DNA from: JBFWYO01 sp050186335
Lineage (GTDB): Bacteria; Pseudomonadota; Alphaproteobacteria; Bin65
Assembly (NCBI GenBank): GCA_050186335.1
Contig: JBFWYO010000071.1
Coordinates: forward strand, 1 to 25,264
DNA length: 25,264 nucleotides
Direction of reading: 5' to 3'
The notes below the pieces were generated by a model. It saw only the letters and a list, made by a program, of their open reading frames with translations, was not told where the DNA came from and made no database searches. A program made the position numbers and the translations under genes. Shown piece by piece: positions 7,587-17,705 of the stretch (positions within the stretch are counted from its first letter, which is position 1; every line of letters starts with the position of its first letter).

Positions 7587-7964
7587 ATGACCGAACAGCA
7601 CCCCGAACTCGACGATCTCGACGCCCGCGTCCGCGCGGCGCAGGCACGGCAGGCGAAGAACGGCAAACCCGATAAACCGGGCAGCCGGGTCAACGTCAGC
7701 CAAGGCTTGGGGCTGGCGTTCAAGCTGGGCATCGACATGGTCGCCGCCGTCGTGATCGGCGTCGGCATCGGTTGGGGCCTGGATAAGTGGTTGGGCACGG
7801 GGCCCTGGTTGTTGCTGCTGTTCCTGATCCTCGGAATGGTGGCGGGAATTTTCAACGTGTTTCGCAGCGCGACCGGGGCCGATGCGGCCGTCGGTCTCGG
7901 GCGGGCGGCGCGGCTACGCAAAGAGCGCGACGCTAAAGGCGACAACGAGAGCAAGGACGGATAG
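7587..7964 (+). CDS. atpI: ATP synthase protein I (AtpI)
   Basis: First gene of the F0 operon. The 125-residue product has a charged N-terminus (1-36), two membrane segments (about 42-66 and 73-93; GIDMVAAVVIGVGIGWGLDKW and a Leu-rich stretch) and a basic C-terminal tail. This matches the AtpI family, which helps c-ring assembly or Mg2+ handling and is not a structural subunit of the enzyme. Sequence conservation is low in this family, so the assignment leans on position as well as topology. ATG 7587 follows a GGGGTGAGG Shine-Dalgarno. The gap to atpB is 6 bp. Confidence 0.88.
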   Translation: MTEQHPELDDLDARVRAAQARQAKNGKPDKPGSRVNVSQGLGLAFKLGIDMVAAVVIGVGIGWGLDKWLGTGPWLLLLFLILGMVAGIFNVFRSATGADAAVGLGRAARLRKERDAKGDNESKDG

Positions 7965-7970
7965 AGCGCA

Positions 7971-8717
7971 ATGGCCGCCGGCGAGAGCCCCCTCCACCAG
8001 TTCGAAATCCAGACCATCGTGCCGCTCAAGCTCGGCAACATGGACATCTCGTTCACCAACTCGTCGCTGATGATGGTGATCACCTTGGTGCTCGCCTCGG
8101 CGCTGATGCTGTTCGGCATGAGCCGCGCGCGCGTGGTGCCCGGCCGGCTGCAATCGATCGCCGAAATGTCCTACGAATTCATCGCCGGGCTGATAAAGGA
8201 CACGATCGGCGACGGCGGGCGAAAATACTTCCCGCTGGTATTCTCGCTGTTCATGTTCATCCTGCTCGGCAACGTGCTGGGCCTGGTGCCGTACGCCTTC
8301 ACGTGGACCAGCCACATCATCGTCACTTTCGCGTTCGCGCTGATCATCTTCGTGGGCGTGACGATCCTCGGCTTCGCCAAGCACGGGCTGCATTTCTTCT
8401 CGTTCTTCGCGCCGGCCGGCGTGCCCAAGGTGATGTGGCTGCTGCTGATCCCGATCGAAGTGATCTCGTACCTGTCGCGGCCGATCAGCTTGGCGGTGCG
8501 GTTGTTCGCCAACATGCTGGCCGGACACACGCTGTTGAAGGTCATCGCGGGCTTCGTGTTCGGGCTCGGCGCCATCAGCTTCGGCGTCGGCGGCCTGTTG
8601 CCGCTGGCCTTGCTGAGCGCGCTGACCGGCCTGGAACTGGTGATCGCGTTCCTGCAGGCCTACGTGTTCGCGATCCTGACCTGCCTCTACATCAACGACG
8701 CGCTGCATATGCACTGA
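7971..8717 (+). CDS. atpB: F0F1 ATP synthase subunit a
   Basis: Inner-membrane proton-channel subunit, 248 residues, with five to six hydrophobic segments. The essential arginine that faces the c-ring is Arg177 in ISLAVRLFANMLAGH; the final conserved helix contains the QAYVFAILTCLYI block. N-terminal SPLHQFEI is typical of alphaproteobacterial subunit a. It is translated right after atpI; AAGGA lies about 13 nt upstream of the ATG, so coupling to atpI translation is likely. No missing conserved residue was seen. Confidence 0.97.
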   Translation: MAAGESPLHQFEIQTIVPLKLGNMDISFTNSSLMMVITLVLASALMLFGMSRARVVPGRLQSIAEMSYEFIAGLIKDTIGDGGRKYFPLVFSLFMFILLGNVLGLVPYAFTWTSHIIVTFAFALIIFVGVTILGFAKHGLHFFSFFAPAGVPKVMWLLLIPIEVISYLSRPISLAVRLFANMLAGHTLLKVIAGFVFGLGAISFGVGGLLPLALLSALTGLELVIAFLQAYVFAILTCLYINDALHMH

Positions 8718-8784
8718 ACGGCCCCTGCGCCGCGCGTAACTCATTCTCGCTTCAATTCACCTCCAGACGAAAGGAACTTCGACC

Positions 8785-9012
8785 ATGGAAATCGCAGCAG
8801 CCAAGCTCATCGGCGCCGGCCTCGCCATCCTCGGCGTCATCGGTGCCGGTATCGGCATCGGCAACATCTTCGCGGCCTTCATCCAGGCCGTCGGCCGCAA
8901 CCCGGCCGCGCGCGGCGAAGTGTTCACCATGACCATGCTCGGCTTCGCGCTCGTCGAAGCGTTGGCGCTGTTCGCGCTGATCATTGCGCTGCTCCTGCTG
9001 TTCGCGTTCTAA
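8785..9012 (+). CDS. atpE: F0F1 ATP synthase subunit c
   Basis: A 75-residue hairpin protein that forms the rotating c-ring. Helix 1 has the Gly motif (GAGIGIGN), the polar loop is GRNPAA (Arg38-Asn39-Pro40), and helix 2 carries the proton-binding Glu58 in ALVEALAL. The ion site looks proton-type: no extra Gln or Ser/Thr pattern of Na+ rings is obvious. A strong AAAGGAA Shine-Dalgarno precedes the ATG, which fits the high copy number of subunit c. The gap from atpB is 67 bp. Confidence 0.97.
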   Translation: MEIAAAKLIGAGLAILGVIGAGIGIGNIFAAFIQAVGRNPAARGEVFTMTMLGFALVEALALFALIIALLLLFAF

Positions 9013-9079
9013 GCAGCCGGTTCGTTGCGGGTCGCGCGATCCGGCGCGCCCGCTTTCGGTTACGTTCAAGGACCGTGCG

Positions 9080-9640
9080 ATGAGAGTCTTCCTGTCCGCC
9101 CTGCTCGTCTTCCTGCCGGCGATCGCATTCGCCGAGGAGAAGAAGACCGGCATGCCGCAGCTCGATCCGACCAAGTTCCCGACCCAGCTGTTCTGGATCG
9201 CGGTGACCTTCCTGCTGTTCTTCCTGCTGATGTGGCGCGTCGCCCTGCCGAAGGTCGGCCGCGTGCTGGAAGACCGCAAGAACCGGATCGAAGGCGATCT
9301 GACCAAGGCCGCCGAGTTGCGCGCCGAGGCCGAGCGCGTCTCGGTCGCCTACGACAAGGCGACCGCCGACGGACGTGCGCAGGCGCAGGCCATCGTGCGC
9401 AAGGTGACCGAAGAGATGAACGCCGTGGCGCAGCAGCAGCAGGGCGTGCTGGCGCAAAAACTCGCGCAAGACATCCAGGCCGCCGAGTCGCGCATCGGCA
9501 AGGGCCGGGAAGCGGCCATGAGCAACGTGGCGGCGATCGCCGGCGAGCTGGCCCAGGCGGCCACGCAGCGCCTGGCCGGCGTTTCGGTCGACGGCGCCAC
9601 CGCGGCGGCGGCCGTTGCCGCCGCCAAGAGCCAGCGCTAG
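9080..9640 (+). CDS. atpF2: F0F1 ATP synthase subunit b'
   Basis: One of two diverged b-type peripheral stalk subunits found in alphaproteobacteria and phototrophs. The 186-residue product begins with a hydrophobic stretch that looks like a signal peptide (RVFLSALLVFLPAIAFA, 2-18), then a short polar segment, a true membrane anchor (about 34-52, LFWIAVTFLLFFLLMW) and a long Ala/Glu/Gln-rich coiled coil that would dimerise with AtpF. ATG 9080 is preferred to upstream non-ATG codons because AAGGA lies about 8 nt before it. Names differ between genomes (b', atpF2, atpG or atpX). The intergenic gap to atpF is 9 bp. Confidence 0.93.
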   Translation: MRVFLSALLVFLPAIAFAEEKKTGMPQLDPTKFPTQLFWIAVTFLLFFLLMWRVALPKVGRVLEDRKNRIEGDLTKAAELRAEAERVSVAYDKATADGRAQAQAIVRKVTEEMNAVAQQQQGVLAQKLAQDIQAAESRIGKGREAAMSNVAAIAGELAQAATQRLAGVSVDGATAAAAVAAAKSQR

Positions 9641-9649
9641 GAGACGGCG

Positions 9650-10141
9650 ATGATGAAGTTCCTGCAGGATCCGACCACTTGGGTTGCCGTCGCCTTCATT
9701 ATTTTCGTGGCGTTCATGTACGCCAAGGCGCGCAAGCCGATGCTGGCAGCGCTCGATGCGCGCGCAGCCAAGATCAAGCACGACCTCGACGAAGCGCAGC
9801 GCCTGCGCACCGAAGCCGAGAAGCTGCTCGCCGACTACAAGAAGAAGCAGGCCGATGCTTTGAAAGAAGCCGAGGCGATGCTGCGCCACGCGCAAGAAGA
9901 AGGCCAGCGGCTGCGCGTCAAGGCCGAGCAGGATTTGACCGCCGCGATGAAGCGCCGCGAACAGCAGGCGCTGGATCGCATCCAGCAGGCCGAAGCGCAA
10001 GCGGTGGCCGAAGTGCGCAACATGGCGGTCGACATCGCGGTTGCCGCCACGCGCAAGCTGCTGTCGGAAAAAATGGAGCCCGCGAAGGCCGCCCAGCTGG
10101 TCGATGCCGCGATCCGCGAACTGCCCGGCAAGCTGCACTAG
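9650..10141 (+). CDS. atpF: F0F1 ATP synthase subunit b
   Basis: Peripheral stalk subunit, 163 residues. A single N-terminal membrane helix (about 10-26, TWVAVAFIIFVAFMYA) is followed by a coiled coil of alternating Ala, Glu, Arg and Lys, and a C-terminal region that should contact the delta subunit. Two consecutive ATG codons (9650, 9653) follow an AGGAGACGG Shine-Dalgarno; either may be used. It is the last gene of this operon: the terminator at 10206-10233 follows and no atpH or atpA is present, so F1 genes must be at another locus, as is usual in alphaproteobacteria. Confidence 0.95.
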   Translation: MMKFLQDPTTWVAVAFIIFVAFMYAKARKPMLAALDARAAKIKHDLDEAQRLRTEAEKLLADYKKKQADALKEAEAMLRHAQEEGQRLRVKAEQDLTAAMKRREQQALDRIQQAEAQAVAEVRNMAVDIAVAATRKLLSEKMEPAKAAQLVDAAIRELPGKLH

Positions 10142-10205
10142 AGATCACGAAATTCCGGAAGTGCGTTTCGACGAAGCGTGAGGAAACGTCGACAAGAAGA
10201 AGCAC

Positions 10206-10233
10206 AAAGGCCGCTCCGAGGAGCGGCCTTTTT
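10206..10233 (+). terminator. Intrinsic terminator of the F0 operon
   Basis: An 11-bp perfect stem (AAAGGCCGCTC at 10206-10216, GAGCGGCCTTT at 10221-10231) with a CGAG tetraloop runs into five T (10229-10233). In the reverse direction only three T follow, so it is a weaker stop for the convergent Sel1 gene. Confidence 0.9.
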
Positions 10234-10342
10234 CTGTTTGGGCGAGCCGCGGCGGCCCATGCTTCGGCCCGGCACTTCGCGCGGACTCGGCACGCGGGGA
10301 ATGATCGACCCCTTGAAGGTGCGATCGATACCGTCACGCGCC

Positions 10343-11128
10343 TTAGATCTTCGGCGGCCACGTGCCTTTGTCGAGATACGCCTGCGCCCATTCCTTGGCA
10401 CTTCTGATCTCGCTGCCGTTCATGGACGGGATCAAGTTGAGAATCTTCGCGTTGGCCTGCGGATGACCTTTTGCCCTGGCAACTTCGAGCCACATATAGG
10501 CTCTGCGGTAATCGTGCGGAATCTCGGTGGATGTGACCAAATTGTCCGACAGGAAGATCATCGCCTGGACCGAACCCAGGCGGATGGCTTTTTCGAACCA
10601 GTCGCGCGCGTCCTTGTCGCTCTTCGGCACCACCGTGCCGTTGACGTACATGACGCCCATCAGCACGGTCGAATCGCGGTGCCCCTTGTCGGCCGCCTGG
10701 CGGAACAGGGCGACGCCCCTGGTTTCGTCGCGCTCGGCGCCCTCGCCGGAAAAATACATCCGGCCGAGCTTGAACATCGCATCGACATGGCCGCCTTCGG
10801 CCGCCTTGTTGAACCAGCCGACCGCCAGCTTCTCGTCCTTCTTGAGCCGCTTGCCGCCGACCAGCAGCGTCTCGCCGAGCCAGTAAGCCGCTTCGAGATT
10901 GTTCTCGTCGCCGAGCGGCTTGAGGATGGCGTGCGCCTCGTCGATGTCGCCTTTCTCGAACGCGGCCTTGCCGTCGGCGAGGATCTTCGCCGGTGTCGGC
11001 TTGACCGGCGGCGTGGTCTGCTGGCCGGGCGGCTGGGTCGGCCGCGGCGGCTGGGTCTGCGCCGACGCGGATGCCGCCGACAGCACGGCAACGACCGCGA
11101 CGGCGGCTACGAACAGCGGATTTTTCAT
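10343..11128 (-). CDS. Exported Sel1-repeat protein
   Basis: A 261-residue protein with a clear signal peptide (KNPLFVAAVAVVAVLSAASASA, cleavage near residue 23), a Pro/Gln/Thr-rich linker (about 24-50) and then Sel1-like TPR-type helical repeats. Visible repeat cores are AAYWLGETLL, AVGWFNKAAEGGHVDAMFKLGRMYFSG, GVALFRQAADKGHRDSTVLMGVMYVNG, and RDWFEKAIRLGSVQAM. Such repeats mediate protein-protein contacts; the partner cannot be told. ATG 11128 is chosen because it gives the signal peptide and follows AGGAAGG. It starts 41 bp after gcvP on the same strand with no terminator between, so it may be transcribed with the glycine operon. Known Sel1 proteins act in envelope or polysaccharide functions, but nothing here singles one out. 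Confidence 0.9.
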   Translation of the reverse strand: MKNPLFVAAVAVVAVLSAASASAQTQPPRPTQPPGQQTTPPVKPTPAKILADGKAAFEKGDIDEAHAILKPLGDENNLEAAYWLGETLLVGGKRLKKDEKLAVGWFNKAAEGGHVDAMFKLGRMYFSGEGAERDETRGVALFRQAADKGHRDSTVLMGVMYVNGTVVPKSDKDARDWFEKAIRLGSVQAMIFLSDNLVTSTEIPHDYRRAYMWLEVARAKGHPQANAKILNLIPSMNGSEIRSAKEWAQAYLDKGTWPPKI

Positions 11129-11169
11129 GGCGGGCCTTCCTGGGGAAACCGGCCGAAAACCTAGCGCCC

Positions 11170-14067
<2,898 letters not shown>

Positions 14068-14081
14068 GGCGTGACCCGATT

Positions 14082-14450
14082 TCAGCCGAGCGTTTTGAGG
14101 AAAGCCTGGTAAGCCGCCGCATCCATCAGCGCGTCCGCCTGCCTGGCGTCCTTGACCTTGAGCTTGACGAACCAGCCGTCTTGTTCCGCGCTTTGATTGA
14201 CCAGTTGCGGCTGATCGTTGAGCGCGGCATTGACCGCGATCACCTCGCCGCCGATGGGTGCGTAGACTTCGCTTGCCGCCTTGACCGATTCCACCACGGC
14301 GAACTGGCCCGCCTGTTCGACCGCCGTGCCGACTTTCGGCAGCTCGACGAACACGACATCGCCCAACTGTTCCTGGGCGTAGTTGGAAATGCCGACCACC
14401 GCCGTATCGCCGTCGATCCGCACCCACTCGTGATCTTTGCTGTACTTCAT
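14082..14450 (-). CDS. gcvH: Glycine cleavage system H protein
   Basis: Small shuttle protein (122 residues) carrying a lipoyl arm between P, T and L proteins. The lipoylated lysine is Lys57 in VVESVKAASEVYAP. Start and end follow the family: KYSKDHEWVRI at the N-terminus and a C-terminal helix region (AYQAFLKTLG). ATG 14450 is preceded by GGGGAT at suitable spacing; the longer upstream frame reads only through the gcvT tail and is not supported. Gaps are 16 bp from gcvT and 14 bp to gcvP. Lipoylation enzymes (LipA, LipB) are not encoded here. Confidence 0.97.
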   Translation of the reverse strand: MKYSKDHEWVRIDGDTAVVGISNYAQEQLGDVVFVELPKVGTAVEQAGQFAVVESVKAASEVYAPIGGEVIAVNAALNDQPQLVNQSAEQDGWFVKLKVKDARQADALMDAAAYQAFLKTLG

Positions 14451-14466
14451 CTGGAATCCCCGGTTG

Positions 14467-15573
14467 CTATTTCTTGTAGCGCGATTGAACGAACGGAAGC
14501 GGCACGACGCGCGCCGGGCGCGGCACGTCGCGCACGACCAGGTCGAGTTTCGTGCCCGGCGTCGCGGCATGGCTGGCGACATAGCCCATGGCGATCGGCC
14601 CGTTGACGCTGGGCCCGAAGCCGCCGCTGGTAACCACGCCTAGGGGCGAGCCCTGCTGGCGAATCTCAGTGCCCTCGCGCGCCGGCGCCTTGCCTTCCGG
14701 CAACAGCCCGACGCGTTTGCGCGCGACACCCTCGCGCAGCTGCCGCTGCACGATGGCGGCGCCCGGAAACCCGCCCTGCTCGCGCCGGCGTTTGCCGATC
14801 GACCAGGCGAGCGCCGCCTCGATCGGCGTCGTGGTTTCGTCGATATCGTGGCCGTACAGGCACAAGCCGGCTTCGAGGCGCAGCGAATCGCGCGCGCCCA
14901 GGCCGGCGGGGGCGACTTCCGGCTCGGCCAGCAGCATGCGCGCGAGCGCTTCGGCCCGGTCGGCCGGGGCGGAGATCTCAAACCCATCTTCGCCGGTATA
15001 ACCCGAGCGCGTGACGAAACAGTCGATGCCGGCGACGCGCATTTCCGCCCCCTGCATGAACGACAGGCCGATGCATTGCGGCGCATGGCGCTGCAGCGCG
15101 GCGGCGGCTTGCGGACCTTGCAGGGCAAGCAGCGCGAGGTCGTCCAGGATCGCTACCGCGACGCCCTTCATGCCGTCCTTGAGCAGCGCGAAATCGTGCT
15201 CCTTGCGCGCGGCGTTGACGACCAGGAACAGGCTATCGCCGGTACGCACCACCATCAGATCGTCGAGAATACCGCCCTGTGCGTTGGTGAACTGGGTGTA
15301 GCGCATGCGCCCGTCCGCCAGTCCGCCAATGTCGCCCGGCACCAGCCGCTCCAACGCGGCCGCCACATCGCTGCCGGCGAGCCGGCACTGGCCCATGTGA
15401 CCGACATCGAACAGCGACGCGGCGCTGCGCGTGTGCAGATGCTCTTTGAGGATGCCGGCCGGATACTGCACCGGCAATTCGTAGCCGGCGAACGGCACCA
15501 TGCGCCCGCCCAATTCCTGGTGCAGGCGGAACAACGGCGTGTGCCGCGGCGCGATTTTGTTTTGGTCGTGCAA
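14467..15573 (-). CDS. gcvT: Aminomethyltransferase, T protein (TTG start)
   Basis: Transfers the methylene carbon of the aminomethyl-lipoyl intermediate to tetrahydrofolate and releases ammonia. The 368-residue product shows family blocks in order: TPLFRLHQELGGRMVPFAGYELPVQY, LFDVGHMGQ, the conserved GGILDDLMV with its catalytic Asp region, GYTGEDGFEI, and LGARDSLRLEAGLCLYG, then the C-terminal barrel domain. No in-frame ATG or GTG exists between 15573 and the riboswitch. TTG at 15573 is the only plausible start, since the next Met (GRMVPF) would remove about 24 conserved residues. The Shine-Dalgarno (GGGATC) is weak. Weak initiation plus a riboswitch leader suggests translation-level control, but that is inference. 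Confidence 0.94.
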   Translation of the reverse strand: MHDQNKIAPRHTPLFRLHQELGGRMVPFAGYELPVQYPAGILKEHLHTRSAASLFDVGHMGQCRLAGSDVAAALERLVPGDIGGLADGRMRYTQFTNAQGGILDDLMVVRTGDSLFLVVNAARKEHDFALLKDGMKGVAVAILDDLALLALQGPQAAAALQRHAPQCIGLSFMQGAEMRVAGIDCFVTRSGYTGEDGFEISAPADRAEALARMLLAEPEVAPAGLGARDSLRLEAGLCLYGHDIDETTTPIEAALAWSIGKRRREQGGFPGAAIVQRQLREGVARKRVGLLPEGKAPAREGTEIRQQGSPLGVVTSGGFGPSVNGPIAMGYVASHAATPGTKLDLVVRDVPRPARVVPLPFVQSRYKK

Positions 15574-15610
15574 TTGAGATCCCGACGAGTTCGAGCGCGT
15601 GACAAAACAC

Positions 15611-15800
15611 GCCCCCTCTGTCTCGGAACCTGAAAGATTGACCGCATCGCCGAAGCGACTTGGCTTACCCCTTCGGTGGGATCGAAGTGCGACGCACGCA
15701 CCACAAGCCGCTTTCCAGAGTTGCCTCTCCCTGCGGTCCTGTGGCCTGAGAGTTTCCGGGGCGGTTGCTCCTTCGGCGCCGAAAGAACGGCTCTCCCACA
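15611..15800 (-). promoter_or_regulatory. Tandem glycine riboswitch upstream of gcvT
   Basis: Reading the minus strand, aptamer 1 (about 15800-15726) has GGGAGAGCC, GCGCCGAAGGAGCAA, AAACTCTCAGG and CAGGACCG. Aptamer 2 (about 15722-15611) has CTGGAAAGCGG, CACCGAAGGGGTAAGCC, AATCTTTCAGG and GAGACAGAGGGGG. These are the conserved blocks of the glycine aptamer, in the usual two-aptamer arrangement. The P1-type helix covaries between copies: GGAGAG/CTCTC in the first and GGAAAG/CTTTC in the second. A short stem-loop (15597-15612) lies between aptamer 2 and the TTG start, without a T run, so the switch is more likely to act on translation or RNA stability than by simple termination. In this gene context it should activate expression when glycine is high. 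Confidence 0.93.
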
Positions 15801-15821
15801 GGGATCATCGGCAATGGCTCG

Positions 15822-15849
15822 ACCCTAGCCGTTGCGTGCTTAAAGTCAA
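15822..15849 (-). promoter_or_regulatory. Putative promoter of the gcv operon
   Basis: On the minus strand TTGACT (15849-15844) is followed after 16 bp by TAGGGT (15827-15822). The -35 is good and the -10 poor. The predicted start near 15815 would place the riboswitch right at the 5' end of the transcript, which is the expected geometry. Confidence 0.4.
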
Positions 15850-15923
15850 GCGAGCGCGCCATATCGGAATGTGAGCGGCGCTGTGCGCGGCGGCATGGCG
15901 GATGTGTTCGCGCACGCTTTCAT

Positions 15924-15965
15924 TTGTCCCTCGCCCCCGCGTTTAAGAGGCGGGGAAGAGGACAA
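15924..15965. repeat. Imperfect palindromic intergenic repeat
   Basis: TTGTCC (15924-15929) and GGACAA (15960-15965) flank CTCGCCCCC and CGGGGAAGAG, giving a long imperfect hairpin around GCGTTTAAGAG. It resembles CCCTCGCCCC / GGGGAGAGG type intergenic palindromes seen in alphaproteobacteria. It lies between the carD terminator and the gcv promoter. Confidence 0.5.
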
Positions 15966-15969
15966 TAGC

Positions 15970-16004
15970 AACAAAACGCCCCCGCATCTTTCGACGCGGG
16001 GGCG
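15970..16004 (-). terminator. Intrinsic terminator of carD
   Basis: A perfect 9-bp GC stem (CGCCCCCGC at 15977-15985 with GCGGGGGCG at 15996-16004) is followed on the minus strand by TTTTGTTG. It is 31 bp after the carD stop and would block read-through into the gcv leader. Confidence 0.85.
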
Positions 16005-16035
16005 ATCATATTCGAAACCGAAAAGTGAACCGGCG

Positions 16036-16632
16036 TTATGCCGCCTGCAAAACCTTCTCGAGGCGCTTGACTGCCGCCGGCTCGTCGATCTTTTCGACGG
16101 CCGCGAGTTCGCGCACGAGACGATCGAACGCGGCCTGGTAGATCTGCCGTTCGCTGTAGGATTGGTCCGGCTGGCCGGCGTTGCGGTGCAGGTCGCGCAC
16201 CACTTCGGCGATCGAGACCGGATCGCCCGAGTTGATCTTGGCTTCGTATTCCTGGGCGCGACGGCTCCACATCGTCCGCTTGACGCGGCTGCGGCCTTTC
16301 AGCGTCTTCATCGCCGAATCCATCACCTTGCGGGTGGACAGCCGGCGCAGTCCGGACAGTTTCGCCTTGGTCACCGGCACGCGCAGGATCATCTTTTCCT
16401 TGGCGAAATCGATGACGAACAATTGCAGCTTGTGGCCCGCGATCTCCGCCGTTTCCACCGACTTGATGTAGCCGACGCCGTGGGTCGGATAGACGACATA
16501 GTCGCCCGTGCCGAATTCGAGCGCTTGCCGCTCGGCCGCCGTCAGCCGCTTGGGTTCGACGGTGACCATCCGCTTCTGGTCTGCAAGCTTCCGGTTATTG
16601 TCGTTCGATTTCCGCATCATGTTTCGCATCAT
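16036..16632 (-). CDS. CarD-family transcriptional regulator
   Basis: A 198-residue protein that binds the RNA polymerase beta subunit and stabilises open promoter complexes, often at rRNA and growth genes. Residues 38-100 form the RNAP-interaction domain (FGTGDYVVYPTHGVGYI, then the conserved VPV). The C-terminal helical DNA-binding domain has the conserved Trp122 in KRTMWSRRAQEYEAK, which wedges into the upstream edge of the bubble in known CarD structures. Two ATG pairs compete as start (16632/16629 and about 12 nt further in); 16632 has GTGAAAG upstream. It is longer at the N-terminus than minimal CarD proteins, with a polar, Asn/Lys-rich extension of about 37 residues. It sits in the helicase-S4-fdxA-carD neighbourhood seen in alphaproteobacteria and has its own terminator. 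Symbol left blank because naming varies. Confidence 0.94.
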   Translation of the reverse strand: MMRNMMRKSNDNNRKLADQKRMVTVEPKRLTAAERQALEFGTGDYVVYPTHGVGYIKSVETAEIAGHKLQLFVIDFAKEKMILRVPVTKAKLSGLRRLSTRKVMDSAMKTLKGRSRVKRTMWSRRAQEYEAKINSGDPVSIAEVVRDLHRNAGQPDQSYSERQIYQAAFDRLVRELAAVEKIDEPAAVKRLEKVLQAA

Positions 16633-17063
16633 GGACTTTCACACTCGATGTCGCGTACGCGTTCGACCCGGCCCCCACCGAGCCCGGCGCCCTCCGGTCA
16701 ACCCGTCGGCGCCGCCAGAATTCGCCTTCCCGGTCCAGCGAGACAGCGAGTTTGCCCCCGGCTGACCGGCCCTTTTCGGCCGGCGCGTCAGGATCTGCGC
16801 GATCGTCTCTGATGCCGCGGCACCCTAGAAACGGGGGTGCCAGGGACCCGCCGCAACCCCAGTTTGCCGTGCACAAACGCCCGGAGGAGCGAGCCCGAAT
16901 GGTTAATATGACTATCAGAATATGGCCGAAAAGTCTAGTTTTTTCAGCGCATTAACGGGGTTTTCAAGGAATTGGCCGGAGCCGCCGGAAGGCGCGGAAT
17001 TGTTGGGGAATCGCCGCCACCGGGCGGCTTTGCGCCGGCCAGCATGGCATTATGCCGCAATGC
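16633..17063. other. Intergenic region between carD and the fdxA terminator
   Basis: No confident gene. It contains two stem-loops without T runs (CTGAC...GTCAG around 16763-16793; GGCACCC/GGGTGCC at 16819-16841) and an AT-rich island at about 16899-16960 in otherwise very GC-rich DNA. The island includes a possible 18-codon plus-strand ORF (16899-16955). On the minus strand it holds a TATTAA that could be a -10 for carD, though with a poor -35 and a leader of about 250 nt. Confidence 0.5.
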
Positions 17064-17102
17064 AAAAAAACACAGGAGCCCTGTCGATTAGACAGGGCTC
17101 CT
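17064..17102 (-). terminator. Intrinsic terminator of fdxA
   Basis: A perfect 12-bp stem (AGGAGCCCTGTC at 17074-17085 with GACAGGGCTCCT at 17091-17102) and 5-nt loop is followed on the minus strand by GTG and seven T (17070-17064). It is the strongest terminator in the window and isolates fdxA from carD. Confidence 0.93.
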
Positions 17103-17147
17103 TACCAATTTCGTCGATCCGCCAACCGCCTCGGCGGGCGCGGCGCC

Positions 17148-17480
17148 TTAACGCGAGGCCGGATTCGGGCTCAGCAATTCGGCCTTGCCGGGCTTCCCTT
17201 TCCAATCGTCCGCATCCGCCGGGGCCGGGCCCTTCTTATTGATGTTCGGCCAGGACGAGGCGTATTGCTTGTTGATCTCGGACCATTTTTCGATGTCGGG
17301 CTCGGTATCGGGCACGATCGCTTCGGCGGGGCACTCCGGCTCGCACACGCCGCAATCGATGCACTCGTCCGGATTGATGACGAGCATATTCTCGCCTTCA
17401 TAGAAGCAGTCCACCGGGCACACTTCCACGCAATCCTGATACTTGCACTTGATGCAGTTCTCGGTAACGACGTAAGCCAT
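17148..17480 (-). CDS. fdxA: 7Fe ferredoxin FdxA
   Basis: Soluble electron carrier of 110 residues with one [3Fe-4S] and one [4Fe-4S] cluster. The cysteine spacing is diagnostic: Cys9, Cys17 and Cys50 for the 3Fe cluster and Cys21, Cys40, Cys43 and Cys46 for the 4Fe cluster (ENCIKCKYQDCVEVCPVDC and ECIDCGVCEPECPAEAI). The C-terminal extension (EKWSEINKQYASSWPNI, then a Lys/Pro/Asp tail) is typical of the Azotobacter-type FdI family. Extra cysteines 12 and 25 are also usual in that family. ATG 17480 follows GGGGGAG. Its redox partner is not indicated by neighbours. It ends in a strong terminator, so it forms its own transcription unit. Confidence 0.96.
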   Translation of the reverse strand: MAYVVTENCIKCKYQDCVEVCPVDCFYEGENMLVINPDECIDCGVCEPECPAEAIVPDTEPDIEKWSEINKQYASSWPNINKKGPAPADADDWKGKPGKAELLSPNPASR

Positions 17481-17705
17481 ACTAACTCCCCCAGAATGTC
17501 TGGACGCGCCCTCCTATATCGGGCAACCGTTCCAAGCGGTCCAGCGAAAAATCCGCCGGACCGTGCCGCTCAAATAGCGAGCAACACGGGCTTTCGGCAA
17601 GCTGAGACTGATTCGCAATATCCAAAAAGCGCCCATGGTATGGGGCCATTGAACGCAAAATTTCGGCGTCGAATTTGCGCCGCCCGCACGCTAATGATGC
17701 TGCCG

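Noticed and set aside
14068..14427. Extension of the gcvP frame across gcvH, suggesting a fusion
   Set aside because: The upstream part does not resemble any protein, while gcvH in another frame is complete with its lipoyl lysine and own start.
16595..16876. Minus-strand frame of 93 codons upstream of carD
   Set aside because: Overlaps the start of carD in another frame, no Shine-Dalgarno, no recognisable sequence.
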